A stretch of 64,000 nt of DNA from Bacteroidales bacterium (GTDB lineage Bacteria; Bacteroidota; Bacteroidia; Bacteroidales; UBA3663), in contig JAFZBE010000056.1 in NCBI GenBank assembly GCA_017561935.1, forward strand, positions 1 to 64,000, read 5' to 3'. How positions within the stretch are numbered: position 1 is the stretch's first letter; every line of letters starts with the position of its first letter. Below the pieces are notes generated by a model. It was not told where the DNA came from. It worked only from the letters and a program-made list of their open reading frames with translations, and ran no database searches. A program made the position numbers and the translations under genes. Below are positions 17,510 through 26,437 of the stretch, in pieces.

Positions 17510-18292
17510 ATGAAGAAAAAGAATGATGCAATCTACGGAGCCATTGCCGGTGATGTGATAGGTTCCGCTTATGAATTCAGGGGCGCACGATTCGAACCTA
17601 TTCAAATATTCAAGAAATGCTGCCAGTTTACTGACGACAGCGTGCTGACCATTGCCGTGACAGATTGGCTTACCCAGCCAGGAAGCAACCTGCGAGACAA
17701 GTTGATTCAATATGCACGAAAGTATTACCAGGCGGGGTATGGCCCCAGTTTTGCAAAATGGGTGATGCGCAAGAATTCTCAGCCTTACAATAGTTGCGGA
17801 AATGGAAGTGCCATGCGAGTTAGTGCCGTTGGTTGTGTGGCCAACTCTTTGGAGGAAGCCTTGCAACTGGCAAAGGAAAGCGCAAAGCCTACCCATAATC
17901 ACCCTGAAGGTGTTAAAGGAGCACAGGCTACAGCAGCAGCAATCTATCTCGCCCGTCAGGGAAAGACGAAGGATGAGATTAAAGCTAAACTCAAGGAGCT
18001 GTTCGATTATAATCTTGATAGAACCTATGCAGATGTTTGTCAAGATGTTTACGAGTTTCATGTGCTCTGTCAGACCACAGTACCAGAAGCACTTATCTGC
18101 TTCTTTGAAAGCGAGAACTATGAGGAATGTATTCGCATGGCTATGCTCACAAACAAGGATACTGACACCGCAGCATGTATAGCTGGTTCTGTAGCAGCAG
18201 CCTACTATGGTATGCCCGAAGATATAAAGACCCGTCTGTTGGACTTTATCCCAGAAGAATTTATTAATGTCGTTGAAACAGTAAAAGACTGA
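17510..18292 (+). CDS. ADP-ribosylglycohydrolase (ARH/DraG family)
   Basis: 260 residues, about the usual length for a compact ARH-fold enzyme. The metal-binding motifs are in place: AIAGDVIGSAYEFRG at the start, FTDDS (Thr41, Asp42, Asp43), CGNGSAMRVS, HNHPEGVKGAQA, and NKDTDTAA (Asp217, Asp219) near the end. The family cleaves ADP-ribose from proteins or small molecules with two Mg ions. The exact substrate cannot be read from sequence. The position just ahead of an RNA-ligase and ribosome-rescue set suggests a role in reversing toxin-type damage, which is inference. It is followed three bases later by the leucine-rich-repeat gene. Confidence 0.9.
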   Translation: MKKKNDAIYGAIAGDVIGSAYEFRGARFEPIQIFKKCCQFTDDSVLTIAVTDWLTQPGSNLRDKLIQYARKYYQAGYGPSFAKWVMRKNSQPYNSCGNGSAMRVSAVGCVANSLEEALQLAKESAKPTHNHPEGVKGAQATAAAIYLARQGKTKDEIKAKLKELFDYNLDRTYADVCQDVYEFHVLCQTTVPEALICFFESENYEECIRMAMLTNKDTDTAACIAGSVAAAYYGMPEDIKTRLLDFIPEEFINVVETVKD

Positions 18293-18295
18293 AAA

Positions 18296-19195
18296 ATGAT
18301 CACTATAGAGCAGGATGCCTCTAAAAGACGCAAATATAAGCAAGGAGGGTGCGAGTATCTTCTGAATGATGAGGAAAGAACTGCATGGATTGTCAAAGGA
18401 CCTCGTATAGGAAGACGTCACAGATATCGTATTCCCAACCATGTTATAGTAAACGGTGAACGCTATGACATAGAAAGTGTTGAAATAGGTGCGTTCAAAA
18501 AAGCAAAATGTCTAAGACATCTGATTGTTCCCGATAGCATCTTATTCATTGATGAGTATAATTTCAGTTCATTACCAAACTTGAGAAGCATATATATCGG
18601 CAAAGGACTGAAGTATCTTTCATCCTGGATATTTGGCTACTGTCCAAAACTGACAACCTTTATAATCAGCTTGGACAATCCGCATCTGTGCATTGAAAAT
18701 GGAACGGTCTATACAAAGGACGGCAAGTGTGTTGTCACTAGTCCTTTCAAGCAAAGACTTCTCGCCATAAAAGAAGGCGTTGAGGTTATAGAGAATGTGG
18801 CGTTCTGGTGGAACGATAAGCTTGAGGATGTTCATTTCCCGTCTGCACTCAGGAAGATAGGCGACAACAGCCTTGCCGGATGCCCGAGGCTGTGTTCTGT
18901 CACCTTGCCCGAAGGAGTAGAAGAATGCGTGGTGCAGAGCTTTGAGGATAATGAAGGCTTGGAGATCGCCGACCTGCCTTCAACGATGAAGAGCTATGGC
19001 TACGAAACTTTTAATAACTGCCCACAGCTACATACTCTCATCATACGCACAGGCCATGTATTGGAATTGCAGACGGTCTGTAATGAGTTATTGGACTTCG
19101 CATCGCATTGCACGTTGAAAGTGCCATGCGAGTTGGTGGACGAATACAGAAAACATCCATTATGGGGCCAGTTTAGAACTATAGAAGCGTTGTAA
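18296..19195 (+). CDS. BspA-type leucine-rich-repeat protein
   Basis: 299 residues. From about residue 45 to 270 the protein is built from BspA-like repeats, with units such as IESVEIGAFKKAKCLRHLIVPDS, broken here only by sequence drift, and later IENVAFWWNDKLEDVHFP and LPSTMKSYGYETFNNCP. Most BspA-like proteins are secreted, but this one begins with a charged, Lys-rich segment and has no signal peptide, so it probably works in the cytoplasm as a binding scaffold. It sits three bases after the ARH gene and one base before the M20 gene, so all are likely co-transcribed. Confidence 0.8.
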   Translation: MITIEQDASKRRKYKQGGCEYLLNDEERTAWIVKGPRIGRRHRYRIPNHVIVNGERYDIESVEIGAFKKAKCLRHLIVPDSILFIDEYNFSSLPNLRSIYIGKGLKYLSSWIFGYCPKLTTFIISLDNPHLCIENGTVYTKDGKCVVTSPFKQRLLAIKEGVEVIENVAFWWNDKLEDVHFPSALRKIGDNSLAGCPRLCSVTLPEGVEECVVQSFEDNEGLEIADLPSTMKSYGYETFNNCPQLHTLIIRTGHVLELQTVCNELLDFASHCTLKVPCELVDEYRKHPLWGQFRTIEAL

Positions 19196-19196
19196 T

Positions 19197-20063
19197 ATGG
19201 AAACAATGAACCTGTCAACGATAGACGAACAACTGATGTTTGATGTATTGTCTGTGCCTACGGTGTCACAGCATGAGCACCTTTTGGTGGAGTTCTTGAT
19301 GGACTTTGCCAAGAAGTATGATGTCGATACTAGCTTGGATGACAAGGGCAGTGTCTATTTTACGAAAGGCATGGTCGCTGATGGAGAGTTCTATCCTTGT
19401 GTTTGTGCTCATATGGACACAGTGCAAGACGAGCAATTGAAATGGATAAATGAAAACAAACGTTTGGAAATCAAAATCGAGGAATATCTTGGAAGGCATT
19501 ATCTTTCATGCGAAGGCTTCGGTCTTGGTGCTGATGATAAAGCTGGTGTACTTATCTGTCTGACCTTGCTGAAAAGACTCCCTGTGTTGAAAGCTGTGTT
19601 CTTCGTGGAAGAAGAGATGGGGTGTCTAGGAAGCGAGAAAGCGGAATTGGGATGGTTTAAGGATGTTGGCTATGTCTTAGCTTTTGATTCCCCTGGACAA
19701 GATTGTTCTTGGGCTTGTGGCGGAGCGAGGCTCTTTGATCGACAATTCTACGAGAATTACCTTGTGAAACTTGAACAGAAGTTTACAATTAAAAACTGGT
19801 GTAATCATCCATTCACTGATATTATGATTCTGCGTCAAGACACTTCTCTGGCATGCATGAACATTGGTGCCGGCTACTACAAATACCATACGAATTGGGA
19901 ATATTGTGTGGCAGAGCACATGGATGAAGCAGCACAGATGGGAATCTATCTGATAGATAAACTTGGTAATAACGAATATCTCATTCCCTATACTTCCAGA
20001 ATGCGGGATGTCAATAACGAGGACGACAAGTATTTCTTTGAGAAGTTCGGGACAGGATGGTAA
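19197..20063 (+). CDS. Short M20-family metallopeptidase-like protein
   Basis: 288 residues against 370-410 for typical M20 peptidases. The metal ligands can be traced: HMDT (His72, Asp74), GADDKAG (Asp113 or Asp114), VEEEMG (Glu138/139), AFDSPG (Asp164) and YHTNWEYC near residue 230. The segment between Asp164 and the last His is too short to hold the usual dimerisation domain. It most resembles the peptidase T/tripeptidase branch, and a small peptide or amide substrate is likely. The gene starts one base after the LRR gene ends and is followed by the DnaB-like gene after 13 bases. Confidence 0.8.
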   Translation: METMNLSTIDEQLMFDVLSVPTVSQHEHLLVEFLMDFAKKYDVDTSLDDKGSVYFTKGMVADGEFYPCVCAHMDTVQDEQLKWINENKRLEIKIEEYLGRHYLSCEGFGLGADDKAGVLICLTLLKRLPVLKAVFFVEEEMGCLGSEKAELGWFKDVGYVLAFDSPGQDCSWACGGARLFDRQFYENYLVKLEQKFTIKNWCNHPFTDIMILRQDTSLACMNIGAGYYKYHTNWEYCVAEHMDEAAQMGIYLIDKLGNNEYLIPYTSRMRDVNNEDDKYFFEKFGTGW

Positions 20064-20076
20064 AAATCACAAATCT

Positions 20077-20721
20077 ATGACATACAAATATGATATAAAA
20101 AAGGTTATAGAGAGCTTTCCCAATGATGGTCTGGTGTTTATTTGCGGTGGTCAAAACAAAGGTAAAACCACCTGTCTCATAGAGTTGGCAAACGAATTGA
20201 GTACAAACGACAACGTCCATGTCTTTTCCTTGGAGATGAACAATGTACGATTTGTAAGTAAACTTATAGAATGCGTATGTGGAATTCCTTCAGAAACCAT
20301 TCACGGCGGTAAATTCACAGGTGAACACTGGAAACTTCTTGACAAACATTTGTCCGAGTTGATTGAAAAATCTATCTATGTTGATGATACTCCAGGGCTT
20401 GACATTATAGATTTAAAGGAAAGAGTTAAATCGTATGAGAACAAAAGATATGTCCTGATTGACTATCTTCAGCTTATACAATCAGTACGTCTCAACTGCA
20501 GGAGAGATGAACTTATGAACATTACCAAGGAGCTGAAGCAACTATCAAAAGAAACGAACACACTCATCATAGTATCATTTATGCTTAGAGATTTCCTTTT
20601 TACAACTGATTCAGCACATGGAGAAGTAAGCATTGATGGTTTTCTTGAACATGATATAGTGAATGAAGCTGACGCGGTATATTTTGTGAACAGGATAAAT
20701 GATATAAAGAAACTAAAATGA
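20077..20721 (+). CDS. DnaB-like RecA-fold ATPase
   Basis: 214 residues that correspond to the C-terminal RecA domain of replicative helicases without the N-terminal domain. The Walker A is [10 protein letters not shown] near residues 23-32, and the Walker B is [12 protein letters not shown] near residue 130. The downstream part, with [21 protein letters not shown], follows the DnaB pattern. An upstream in-frame start at 19963 would overlap the M20 gene by 100 bases, so the ATG at 20077 is preferred. Its stop overlaps the prfH start by four bases (ATGA). A helicase-like ATPase beside prfH and rtcB is unusual. It may act on RNA or simply be an accessory switch. Confidence 0.8.
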   Translation: MTYKYDIKKVIESFPNDGLVFICGGQNKGKTTCLIELANELSTNDNVHVFSLEMNNVRFVSKLIECVCGIPSETIHGGKFTGEHWKLLDKHLSELIEKSIYVDDTPGLDIIDLKERVKSYENKRYVLIDYLQLIQSVRLNCRRDELMNITKELKQLSKETNTLIIVSFMLRDFLFTTDSAHGEVSIDGFLEHDIVNEADAVYFVNRINDIKKLK

Positions 20722-21323
20722 AGACTTACATACAGATAACAGGAGGACGAGGCCCGGTGGAATGTGCACGTACAGTGGCACTTGTGGCTAAAGAACTACA
20801 GGAAGAATATTCAGACTTGGAACTCGTGGACTACGAAGCTCACAATACTGAGCCTGGCTGCTTCATGTCAATGACATTCTCCACCAGTTCGGAGAATGTT
20901 GCACGAATGAAAGCGGAGTGGGAAGGAACTGTCCAATGGGTTGCCACAAAGAATCCTTATCGACCTAACCACAAACGAAAGAATTGGTTTGTTGGCGTCC
21001 ACTTCTTCAATGAGGCAACTACCATCAAGATTGATGATAGGGATATAAAGTATGAAACATCACGCAGCGGTGGTGCCGGCGGACAGAATGTCAACAAGGT
21101 GGAAACAGCAGTCCGTGCAGTTCATATTCCTACTGGCTTGTCTGTTCGCTGTGAGGAGGAACGTTCGCAAGCACAGAACAAAGTCACAGCAAAGGAGCGG
21201 CTCATACTGAAAATCTCTGCCATCAATGATGCAAAGAAAGCTGAAAGTGAACGACAGATATGGAGCAATCACAACACCTTAGAGCGAGGAAATGCAAAGA
21301 AAACTTTTAAAGGAGAATTATGA
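20718..21323 (+). CDS. prfH: Peptide chain release factor H
   Basis: 201 residues. The peptidyl-tRNA hydrolysis motif is [11 protein letters not shown] with Gly121-Gly122-Gln123, followed by the release-factor pattern [14 protein letters not shown]. The N-terminal domain 1 of normal release factors is missing and the codon-recognition region is replaced by the PrfH type. PrfH is known to release peptides from ribosomes damaged in the decoding centre, and typically pairs with an RtcB2 ligase that repairs the cut 16S rRNA. Here one small gene lies between prfH and rtcB. It overlaps both neighbours by four bases, so it is part of one operon. Confidence 0.93.
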   Translation: MKTYIQITGGRGPVECARTVALVAKELQEEYSDLELVDYEAHNTEPGCFMSMTFSTSSENVARMKAEWEGTVQWVATKNPYRPNHKRKNWFVGVHFFNEATTIKIDDRDIKYETSRSGGAGGQNVNKVETAVRAVHIPTGLSVRCEEERSQAQNKVTAKERLILKISAINDAKKAESERQIWSNHNTLERGNAKKTFKGEL

Positions 21324-21778
21324 GAAATTGGTTAAAAACATTCATTATTGAACATACTCTTCCGTTCAAGCAAATCCAATTTTTGCATCCGGAAGGCAAG
21401 AGCATGCCAAACGGCATTTGCTATCAGAGAGGTTATTATTGCAAGGTCTGTGCAGACAATGCTCAAAAGTTCACCATACGTAACAACAATAACGAAAATG
21501 TTGTGCTACCCTGTAATAAAGGTTGTATCGTTGTCTTCCCCTCCGGTCGGAACATCACGTTCACTAATAACAAGTACTTTCATGGAAACTTCTTTGAGGG
21601 CAGTTATATTGGTCGTGATGAGGAGAAATATGGAGTGGATTCTATGTGTATCTACGTTGATGACAAATCTACCAAAGAATCCATAAAGTTTGCCAAAGCA
21701 TTGGCTTCGGAACATGGTATACATCACATACTCGTGAAAGATATGGTCACTAGCCAAATATTCAGAGGAGATTTCTGA
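21320..21778 (+). CDS. Hypothetical protein between prfH and rtcB
   Basis: 152 residues, unknown family. The sequence is rich in beta-strand-like stretches and Cys ([22 protein letters not shown]), and ends with a helical part plus [20 protein letters not shown]. The CxxC and CNKGC might bind a metal. It starts inside the prfH stop (ATGA overlap) and ends 18 bases before rtcB. Such tight packing makes a function in the same ribosome-rescue and RNA-repair pathway likely, but nothing more specific can be said. Confidence 0.7.
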   Translation: MRNWLKTFIIEHTLPFKQIQFLHPEGKSMPNGICYQRGYYCKVCADNAQKFTIRNNNNENVVLPCNKGCIVVFPSGRNITFTNNKYFHGNFFEGSYIGRDEEKYGVDSMCIYVDDKSTKESIKFAKALASEHGIHHILVKDMVTSQIFRGDF

Positions 21779-21796
21779 TGGAATCAAAAGAAAAAG

Positions 21797-22966
21797 ATGA
21801 AAGATTTGAAGATATTCGCTAACAATGTAGAAGATGCTGCGGTGGAAATGATAAACCAGATTGCAGAAAATGAACACTTCGACAATCTACCCATCCGTAT
21901 TATGCCCGACACCCATGCTGGCAAAGGTATTGTAGTAGGTTTCACCTGTCCTATGGGTACTCATGTCAACCCTGAACATATCGGTGGTGATATTGGCTGT
22001 GGCATCGAGACCATTATTTTCGATAAAATACTGCCAGATGAACAATATGCTCTTTTTGAGCAACGTGTCCGCAATGAGATCCCTATGGGCAAGAACATAC
22101 ACGAACATCGCCTTTTTGATCTCAAGGATTTCTGCAAGTTCATTCGCAAGGAATTAGACAAAGCTATTCAATCGTCCGATGGCCTGGTTCATGACGTGCC
22201 TTTCCATAAGGAAGGTGACATTTCACTTTGGTGTAAGGACAAACATATCGATGAGAAGATGTTCTACAAAAGCATCGGCACACTCGGTGGTGGTAACCAC
22301 TTCATTGAACTTGATAAGAACGAATCTCTCGGGCTGATGGGTATTACCATTCATACTGGTTCCCGAAACCTCGGTCAGAAGGTCTGCAACCGGTGGAGTA
22401 AGAAAGCAATTGCTACTGGAGGCTATCTGAGTGGTAATCTCCTCACGGAATACCTAACCGACATGGTTATTGCTCAGGCTTACGCCAAGTACAACCGCAT
22501 GGTTATCCTCGACAAGATTGCCACTATCTATAGAAAGATGTGTAAGGGGAAGGTCAAGGAGACCATTTCGTCCGTACACAACTATATCGACTTCACTGAT
22601 ATGATGATTCGCAAAGGTGCTATACGCTCATACGAAGGTGAACGAATGGTCATTCCTTTCAATATGCGTGACGGCATTGCCATCTGCACAGGAAAGTCGA
22701 ACAAGGACTGGAACTACTCAGCTCCTCATGGCTCTGGTCGCATCATGTCCCGAAATAAGGCTAAGGAATCTATCAGTATAGAAGCATTTCAGCAGAGCAT
22801 GGAAGGAATATTCTCAACCAGTGTATGTCCAAATACCATCGACGAGTCCCCTATGGCTTACAAGGACACGCAAGAGATCATATCACTGATAGAACCCACA
22901 TGTTTGATTGAGTATTTTATGAAACCCGTCATAAACATCAAGGACACAAGCGACTATAAAGGATAA
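21797..22966 (+). CDS. rtcB: RNA-splicing ligase RtcB (RtcB2 type)
   Basis: 389 residues, the shorter RtcB2 class. The hallmarks are PDTHAGKGIVVGF near residue 37, GGDIGCGIET with metal-binding Cys68, GTLGGGNHFIE, SVHNYIDF, and SAPHGSGRIMSR with the guanylylated His311. RtcB joins 2',3'-cyclic phosphate (or 3'-phosphate) RNA ends to 5'-OH ends using GTP. With prfH it forms a recognised rRNA-repair module against ribotoxin cleavage. It is the last gene of the tight plus-strand run 17510-22966. The next gene has its own regulated promoter. Confidence 0.95.
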   Translation: MKDLKIFANNVEDAAVEMINQIAENEHFDNLPIRIMPDTHAGKGIVVGFTCPMGTHVNPEHIGGDIGCGIETIIFDKILPDEQYALFEQRVRNEIPMGKNIHEHRLFDLKDFCKFIRKELDKAIQSSDGLVHDVPFHKEGDISLWCKDKHIDEKMFYKSIGTLGGGNHFIELDKNESLGLMGITIHTGSRNLGQKVCNRWSKKAIATGGYLSGNLLTEYLTDMVIAQAYAKYNRMVILDKIATIYRKMCKGKVKETISSVHNYIDFTDMMIRKGAIRSYEGERMVIPFNMRDGIAICTGKSNKDWNYSAPHGSGRIMSRNKAKESISIEAFQQSMEGIFSTSVCPNTIDESPMAYKDTQEIISLIEPTCLIEYFMKPVINIKDTSDYKG

Positions 22967-23059
22967 CCATTCCATGGTGGACATCGTATGAATAACGCTG
23001 TCATCAGGGAAGTCGTCCTCCCATTCGTACAAGCAATCGGAAAATAATTTACTGTTGCT

Positions 23060-23106
23060 TATACGTATACTACAATTCATATATTGAAGATTAAAGCGTA
23101 CCTTTG
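23060..23106 (+). promoter_or_regulatory. TATACGTATA operator plus -7 box for the AAA gene at 23149
   Basis: The palindrome TATACGTATA (23060-23069), 29 bases, then TACCTTTG (23099-23106). This is the same geometry as at 13246-13292 and, on the minus strand, 13105-13059. No -33 TTTG is present. The region 22967-23148 holds no gene. Confidence 0.75.
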
Positions 23107-23148
23107 CCGGCGATTTCAGAACAATACAATTAGCAATTACCATATCAT

Positions 23149-24948
23149 ATGAAGAAAGACCTCCCTATAGATCTCGACTTGGAACTTGACGACGAATTTA
23201 TTGACGACTTCGGTGATATCGAAGACAACGAAGAAGAACCAACGGAAAGCCCCAAACGCAAGGATTCACCTATTCACGATGACTGGAATATCGTAAAGGC
23301 ATTCAACATCATCAATGAGGAATCACCCAAAAGCCAGCTTGCAGGAGGGCTTTTCATTAAGTGTGCTGAAGCTTTCAGTTATCTGTTTGATAAACTTGGC
23401 CTTAACGCCATTCAATGCGTTGTCATCGCCATGCTCATTGAAGCCGGGAAACCTATGTCATTCCGTCAAATGGGCAAGATACTTGGCCTTTCGCGTTTGT
23501 CAATGATGACCCATTACAACGATATTGAGGAACTGTTCCGTATGCGTTGGCTTCTTCATCGTGGAGCAGAGGAGTCAGATGGTGTATATGACGGATACTG
23601 TCTGGCAAGAGGTGTGGTGAGTGCCATACGCGAGAATCGTCCATTTAAGCCCGAGGTTCTTGAATGCGAGAGCACGCAGGAGTTCGTGGATAGACTTGCT
23701 GAGCATGTGGCAAAAGGCTATCGCGATGAAAACATGGTCTTCAAAGACGAGAAATACTGGTTACAGGAAATGGTTAGTGCTAATGCAGAGTTGCCCATCT
23801 GCAAGGTGGCACTCAGTTTCAATGATATTGACAGTCTGTCGCTGCTCATGCTTGTCGTTTGTGACTACGCCAATTTCAATGGAGCTGAGGAAGAAGGTAT
23901 CGGTCCACGTGATGTTCAACTTGTCTATCCTCAAGAGAGTACTCCAAACTTCCGCAGGGTTGTAGATGCCATGCAGAAGGGAACCCATCGTCTGTTCCGA
24001 GAGAACCTTATCGAGCACAAATGCGTCAATGGTATGGCAGAAACCAATCAGTATGTTGCCACGTCACATCTCAAGAATGAGATACTTTCAGATTTCAGTC
24101 CTATCGACCATTCCGATAAGCATGTGCCGCATATGAATGGAGTCAAGTCTTATAAGGATATCACCGCCAAGACTCTCTTTTATAATAAGGAAGAAGGAGA
24201 ACAGGTTGAACGTCTTCGCAGCATACTCTCACAGGAGCAGTTGCCAATCATTCAAGAGCGCCTAAAGAGCAAAGGCATGAGAACTGGTGTGTGTGTGCTC
24301 CTTCACGGTCAGCCTGGCACAGGTAAGACAGCCACCGTTTATGAGTTGGCGCGTCAGACCGGACGTGACATCATTCAGGTTCAGGTGACCGACTTCAAGG
24401 ACAAGTATGTCGGTGAGAGTGAGGCTAAGCTGAAGAAGATATTCTCAGATTACCGTCAATGCTGCAAAAACAGCGAAGTAACACCAATCCTTCTGCTTAA
24501 CGAGGGCGATGCCATACTTGGAAAGCGCATAGAGAATGTGGAACATGGCACAGAACAAATGATGAATGCGCTTCAGAACATTCTGCTTGAAGAGATGGAG
24601 ACAATACAAGGCATCATGATTGTGACTACGAACCTCATCACCAACCTCGACAAAGCTTTTGAGCGTCGTTTCATCTTCAAGGTGAAGTTTGAGAAACCAG
24701 GCACAGAAGTGAAGGCTCATATCTGGCTGTCCATGTTGGAAAACCTTGACGAGAAGGAAGCTATGTCGCTGGCACATGAGTTTGATGTTACGGGTGGTGA
24801 GATTGAAAACATAGCCCGTAAAGCTACAATGGAATACATCCTGACAGGCGAGGAAAGCAACATTGACACCATACGCAAGTTTACCAAGCAGGAAAAACTT
24901 GAGTCAAACCGTAGGCCCATAGTGGGATTCTCAACGAACAATAGCTAA
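23149..24948 (+). CDS. Winged-helix-like/AAA ATPase, paralog 1
   Basis: 599 residues. It has an acidic N-terminus, then a probable winged-helix region (about 80-165, including FRQMGKILGLSRLSMMTHY), a middle region, and a C-terminal classical AAA module: Walker A GQPGTGKT near residue 388, KYVGESEAKL, Walker B LLLNEGDA near residue 450, sensor TTNLITNLD, and arginine finger FERRF. The Walker B Asp is replaced by Asn while the catalytic Glu is kept. It resembles Cdc48/FtsH-like AAA proteins, so a remodelling ATPase is likely. It is paralogous to 33193 along its length. It starts a plus-strand series that runs to the VWA gene at 28740. Confidence 0.85.
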   Translation: MKKDLPIDLDLELDDEFIDDFGDIEDNEEEPTESPKRKDSPIHDDWNIVKAFNIINEESPKSQLAGGLFIKCAEAFSYLFDKLGLNAIQCVVIAMLIEAGKPMSFRQMGKILGLSRLSMMTHYNDIEELFRMRWLLHRGAEESDGVYDGYCLARGVVSAIRENRPFKPEVLECESTQEFVDRLAEHVAKGYRDENMVFKDEKYWLQEMVSANAELPICKVALSFNDIDSLSLLMLVVCDYANFNGAEEEGIGPRDVQLVYPQESTPNFRRVVDAMQKGTHRLFRENLIEHKCVNGMAETNQYVATSHLKNEILSDFSPIDHSDKHVPHMNGVKSYKDITAKTLFYNKEEGEQVERLRSILSQEQLPIIQERLKSKGMRTGVCVLLHGQPGTGKTATVYELARQTGRDIIQVQVTDFKDKYVGESEAKLKKIFSDYRQCCKNSEVTPILLLNEGDAILGKRIENVEHGTEQMMNALQNILLEEMETIQGIMIVTTNLITNLDKAFERRFIFKVKFEKPGTEVKAHIWLSMLENLDEKEAMSLAHEFDVTGGEIENIARKATMEYILTGEESNIDTIRKFTKQEKLESNRRPIVGFSTNNS

Positions 24949-24953
24949 TAGAC

Positions 24954-25652
24954 ATGGATGAAAGTAAAAGACAGTATATAATAACGGAAGTTGCTGAAGC
25001 CTTAAGGAGGGGTGACAATTCAGAAGATGTATTCGAAACTTACTTGTATCGCTGTATGTTTCTTTATAGGAATCCAAACCCTGTAATCTGCTCTTACAGA
25101 CCTGCTCCAAAGGATGTCTATGAGGCACTATCCAACAATGACGTTATATGTAAAGAAGATATCTGCTTGGAGCAAACCATAGTTGCAGACAATATATATT
25201 ACGAACTAGAAGTCAAGATTCATCCTCAACTATCTCTAACTGTACTAAACTATGACGGGCTTAAAGTAACTTTGAATGGTAAAAGCAAGGTGAAGAACTG
25301 GGTTGGCCATTTGGCCGCAGAGGAATTAGCCAACTGGATGGTACGCATGAAACAAAACCTTCAACGTCATATTGAAGAGTGGAACACACTGCCAGTCACT
25401 ATTATAAAGACGCATAAAAGGCAAAAAATTGCATTGAGTGCCATCAGAGCAATCTTTACAAACGCAATGAAGGATTACCCAAAGGTCAAATATTCCATCA
25501 AAGAGCAGAAATCTAGGGCGCGAATCGATGTTATGATTTCAGAATACACTTGTAAGACCATCTATGCATATTGGAGCACATACCGAGAAAAGTTACCTAG
25601 TAGAATAGAAGAAGTAAAAGCTTTGCTAGACAAATCAAGAAAACCCATTTAA
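24954..25652 (+). CDS. Hypothetical protein, tandem paralog 1
   Basis: 232 residues, unknown family. It is clearly related to the next gene. Shared blocks are RxG(N/K)S(N/E)D near residue 20, PxPxD(V/I)xxxLxxNxV near 50-65, the central TVLNYDG-like strand, and the C-terminal A(I/L)xAIFT(N/D)AMKDYP, then EQKxRAR, and finally YxEKLP near 215. It lies five bases after the AAA gene. A basic C-terminal part (KHKRQK-like and EQKSRAR) might contact nucleic acid. It is probably a component that works with the AAA ATPase. Confidence 0.7.
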   Translation: MDESKRQYIITEVAEALRRGDNSEDVFETYLYRCMFLYRNPNPVICSYRPAPKDVYEALSNNDVICKEDICLEQTIVADNIYYELEVKIHPQLSLTVLNYDGLKVTLNGKSKVKNWVGHLAAEELANWMVRMKQNLQRHIEEWNTLPVTIIKTHKRQKIALSAIRAIFTNAMKDYPKVKYSIKEQKSRARIDVMISEYTCKTIYAYWSTYREKLPSRIEEVKALLDKSRKPI

Positions 25653-25669
25653 GAAGACATAGACAGATT

Positions 25670-26398
25670 ATGAGATACTCAAATATACAGATTAACAACA
25701 ACATTCGCAGAGTCCTGGAAGAAGGCAAGAGCAATGATGACGCTCTTGATCTTTTCCTCATGATGAATATGATGAACGATCTAGGGACAGAGCGCTCCTT
25801 TGTTAAGAAAGGACCTTCACCATCAGACATTCACATGAACCTCATCGGCAACAATGTCATCGACAAGGATGACTTCAAACTCAAGATGGCAAGTGGAACA
25901 AAGTTCTTAACCCAGAGGCTTATTGTCAAGCTATCGCCCAACTGTACACTCTTTGCAGAGAGCAATCACTCTTCCTTGCAAGTCACCATTAACGAGAAGA
26001 AGATGACCACCATGTATCTCAAGTCATACAATGCAGAAGACATAGCATTGTGGATAATACGCCAGAAACTAAATATAGACAGGTATATGGAAGGTTGGTA
26101 TGACGTCCTAAACAAAGCATGCAAGAAAGCCAAAGGCAAACACATGGCACTCCTAGCCATTAAAGCCATATTCACGGATGCGATGAAGGACTATCCTGAC
26201 ATCAAGTATGAAATCATTGAGCAGAAACGCAGGGCACGAATAAGGGTGAATCTACCAAAAGGACGTCTCGGAGTATTTCTTGATGCATGGTGGGGGTCCT
26301 ACAAGGAGAAACTACCCACTCAGATAGAAAGTCTGAAGATTCTCATCGAGGCACACAGAAAAAATATCCTTACAAATTTCTGTTCGCCAAAATTCTAA
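25670..26398 (+). CDS. Hypothetical protein, tandem paralog 2
   Basis: 242 residues, a divergent duplicate of the preceding gene with the same block order and the conserved IFTDAMKDYPDIKYE and EQKRRARIRV segments. The gap between the two is 17 bases. The duplicate keeps the length and core pattern while most surface positions differ, as expected for two subunits of a hetero-complex. The MoxR-like gene follows after 39 bases. No function is known. Confidence 0.7.
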   Translation: MRYSNIQINNNIRRVLEEGKSNDDALDLFLMMNMMNDLGTERSFVKKGPSPSDIHMNLIGNNVIDKDDFKLKMASGTKFLTQRLIVKLSPNCTLFAESNHSSLQVTINEKKMTTMYLKSYNAEDIALWIIRQKLNIDRYMEGWYDVLNKACKKAKGKHMALLAIKAIFTDAMKDYPDIKYEIIEQKRRARIRVNLPKGRLGVFLDAWWGSYKEKLPTQIESLKILIEAHRKNILTNFCSPKF

Positions 26399-26437
26399 CA
26401 ATTAACAAGATTATAAAACGAATAAATACAACATATT

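Noticed and set aside
22883..23143. Minus-strand open frame across the end of rtcB and the following promoter
   Set aside because: It overlaps a well-supported gene and a regulated promoter and shows no recognisable protein pattern.
24490..24513. Walker B Asn as a sign of a dead ATPase
   Set aside because: The catalytic Glu, Walker A, sensor and arginine finger are all kept in both paralogs, so activity is likely.
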